Source of the DNA: Fimbriimonadales bacterium
Lineage (GTDB): Bacteria; Armatimonadota; Fimbriimonadia; Fimbriimonadales; GBS-DC
Direction: 5' to 3'
Assembly (NCBI GenBank): GCA_025060055.1
Contig: JANXCK010000258.1
Span: 1-5,387, forward strand
DNA: 5,387 nucleotides
Below the pieces are notes generated by a model that saw only the letters and a program-made list of their open reading frames with translations, was not told where the DNA came from and did not search any database. How positions within the stretch are numbered: the first letter of the stretch is position 1; the number at the start of each line of letters is the position of its first letter. Both the position numbers and the translations under genes were made by a program. Positions 5,299 through 5,387 of this stretch are shown in pieces.

Positions 5299-5387
5299 AT
5301 GGGCGAATACCGACTGTTGCTCAGGCATGTTGATGTTCCCGACTATGACGATATTCGCGTTTACGAGCAGTACGGGGGCTACCAGGC
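5299..5387 (+). CDS. nuoF: Probable NADH-quinone oxidoreductase subunit NuoF, N-terminal fragment
   Basis: Only 29 complete codons lie in the window and the frame is open at the end. The translation begins MGEYRLLLRHVDVPDYDD and reaches VYEQYGGYQ (21-29). An N-terminal short strand followed by a helix ending in GGY is how NuoF, the FMN- and NADH-binding subunit of complex I, typically begins (GGY followed by Ala/Leu-Lys). The ATG has an excellent AGGAGG at 5287-5292 with a six-base spacer, and an extended -10 element lies upstream. It is divergent from the pilus operon and not functionally related to it as far as can be seen. The assignment relies on a short stretch; a related flavoprotein of the same family (for example the diaphorase subunit of a hydrogenase) is possible. 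Confidence 0.65.
   Translation, partial: MGEYRLLLRHVDVPDYDDIRVYEQYGGYQ

Overview
The window looks like chromosomal DNA from a Gram-negative-type (diderm) bacterium, fairly GC-rich, with strong AGGAGG-type ribosome binding sites. It carries a canonical type IV pilus alignment and secretin block, which requires an outer membrane. I cannot fix the phylum from the sequence alone. The divergent partners of the proteins and the membrane-anchored (not lipidated) PilP-like protein suggest a lineage outside the classical Proteobacteria. Armatimonadota or a similar thermophile-rich phylum is a guess only.

Layout: almost the whole window (5168 down to 1) is one tightly packed minus-strand operon of seven genes. 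In transcription order these are a short ExeA/MshM-type AAA+ ATPase (5168-4353), a small helix-turn-helix protein of the excisionase/MerR-like fold (4350-3952), pilM (3962-2820), pilN (2808-2206), pilO (2219-1584), a pilP-like gene (1582-929) and the 5' part of the secretin gene pilQ (932-1, running off the window). Junctions are +2, -11, +11, -14, +1 and -4 nt, so the genes are almost certainly co-transcribed and translationally coupled. A 130-bp divergent intergenic region (5169-5298) separates this operon from a plus-strand gene that starts at 5299 and looks like nuoF of respiratory complex I, truncated by the window end.

How the genes work together: PilM is an actin-like cytoplasmic protein that docks on the N-terminal tail of the inner-membrane protein PilN. 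PilN and PilO form coiled-coil/ferredoxin-like periplasmic heterodimers. The PilP-like protein links these to the N0/N1 domains of the outer-membrane secretin PilQ, whose AMIN domain binds peptidoglycan. The two leading genes are not part of the classical pilMNOPQ set. The ATPase resembles MshM of the MSHA pilus locus, and the HTH protein is an unusual partner whose role (regulator or structural adaptor) cannot be decided from sequence.

The most unusual parts are the ATPase plus HTH pair at the head of the operon, and the short divergent promoter region. That region holds two inverted repeats, one inside a predicted promoter spacer and one abutting the first ribosome binding site. No RNA genes, CRISPR arrays, insertion sequences or attachment sites were seen. 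There is no gene-free stretch longer than 130 bp.
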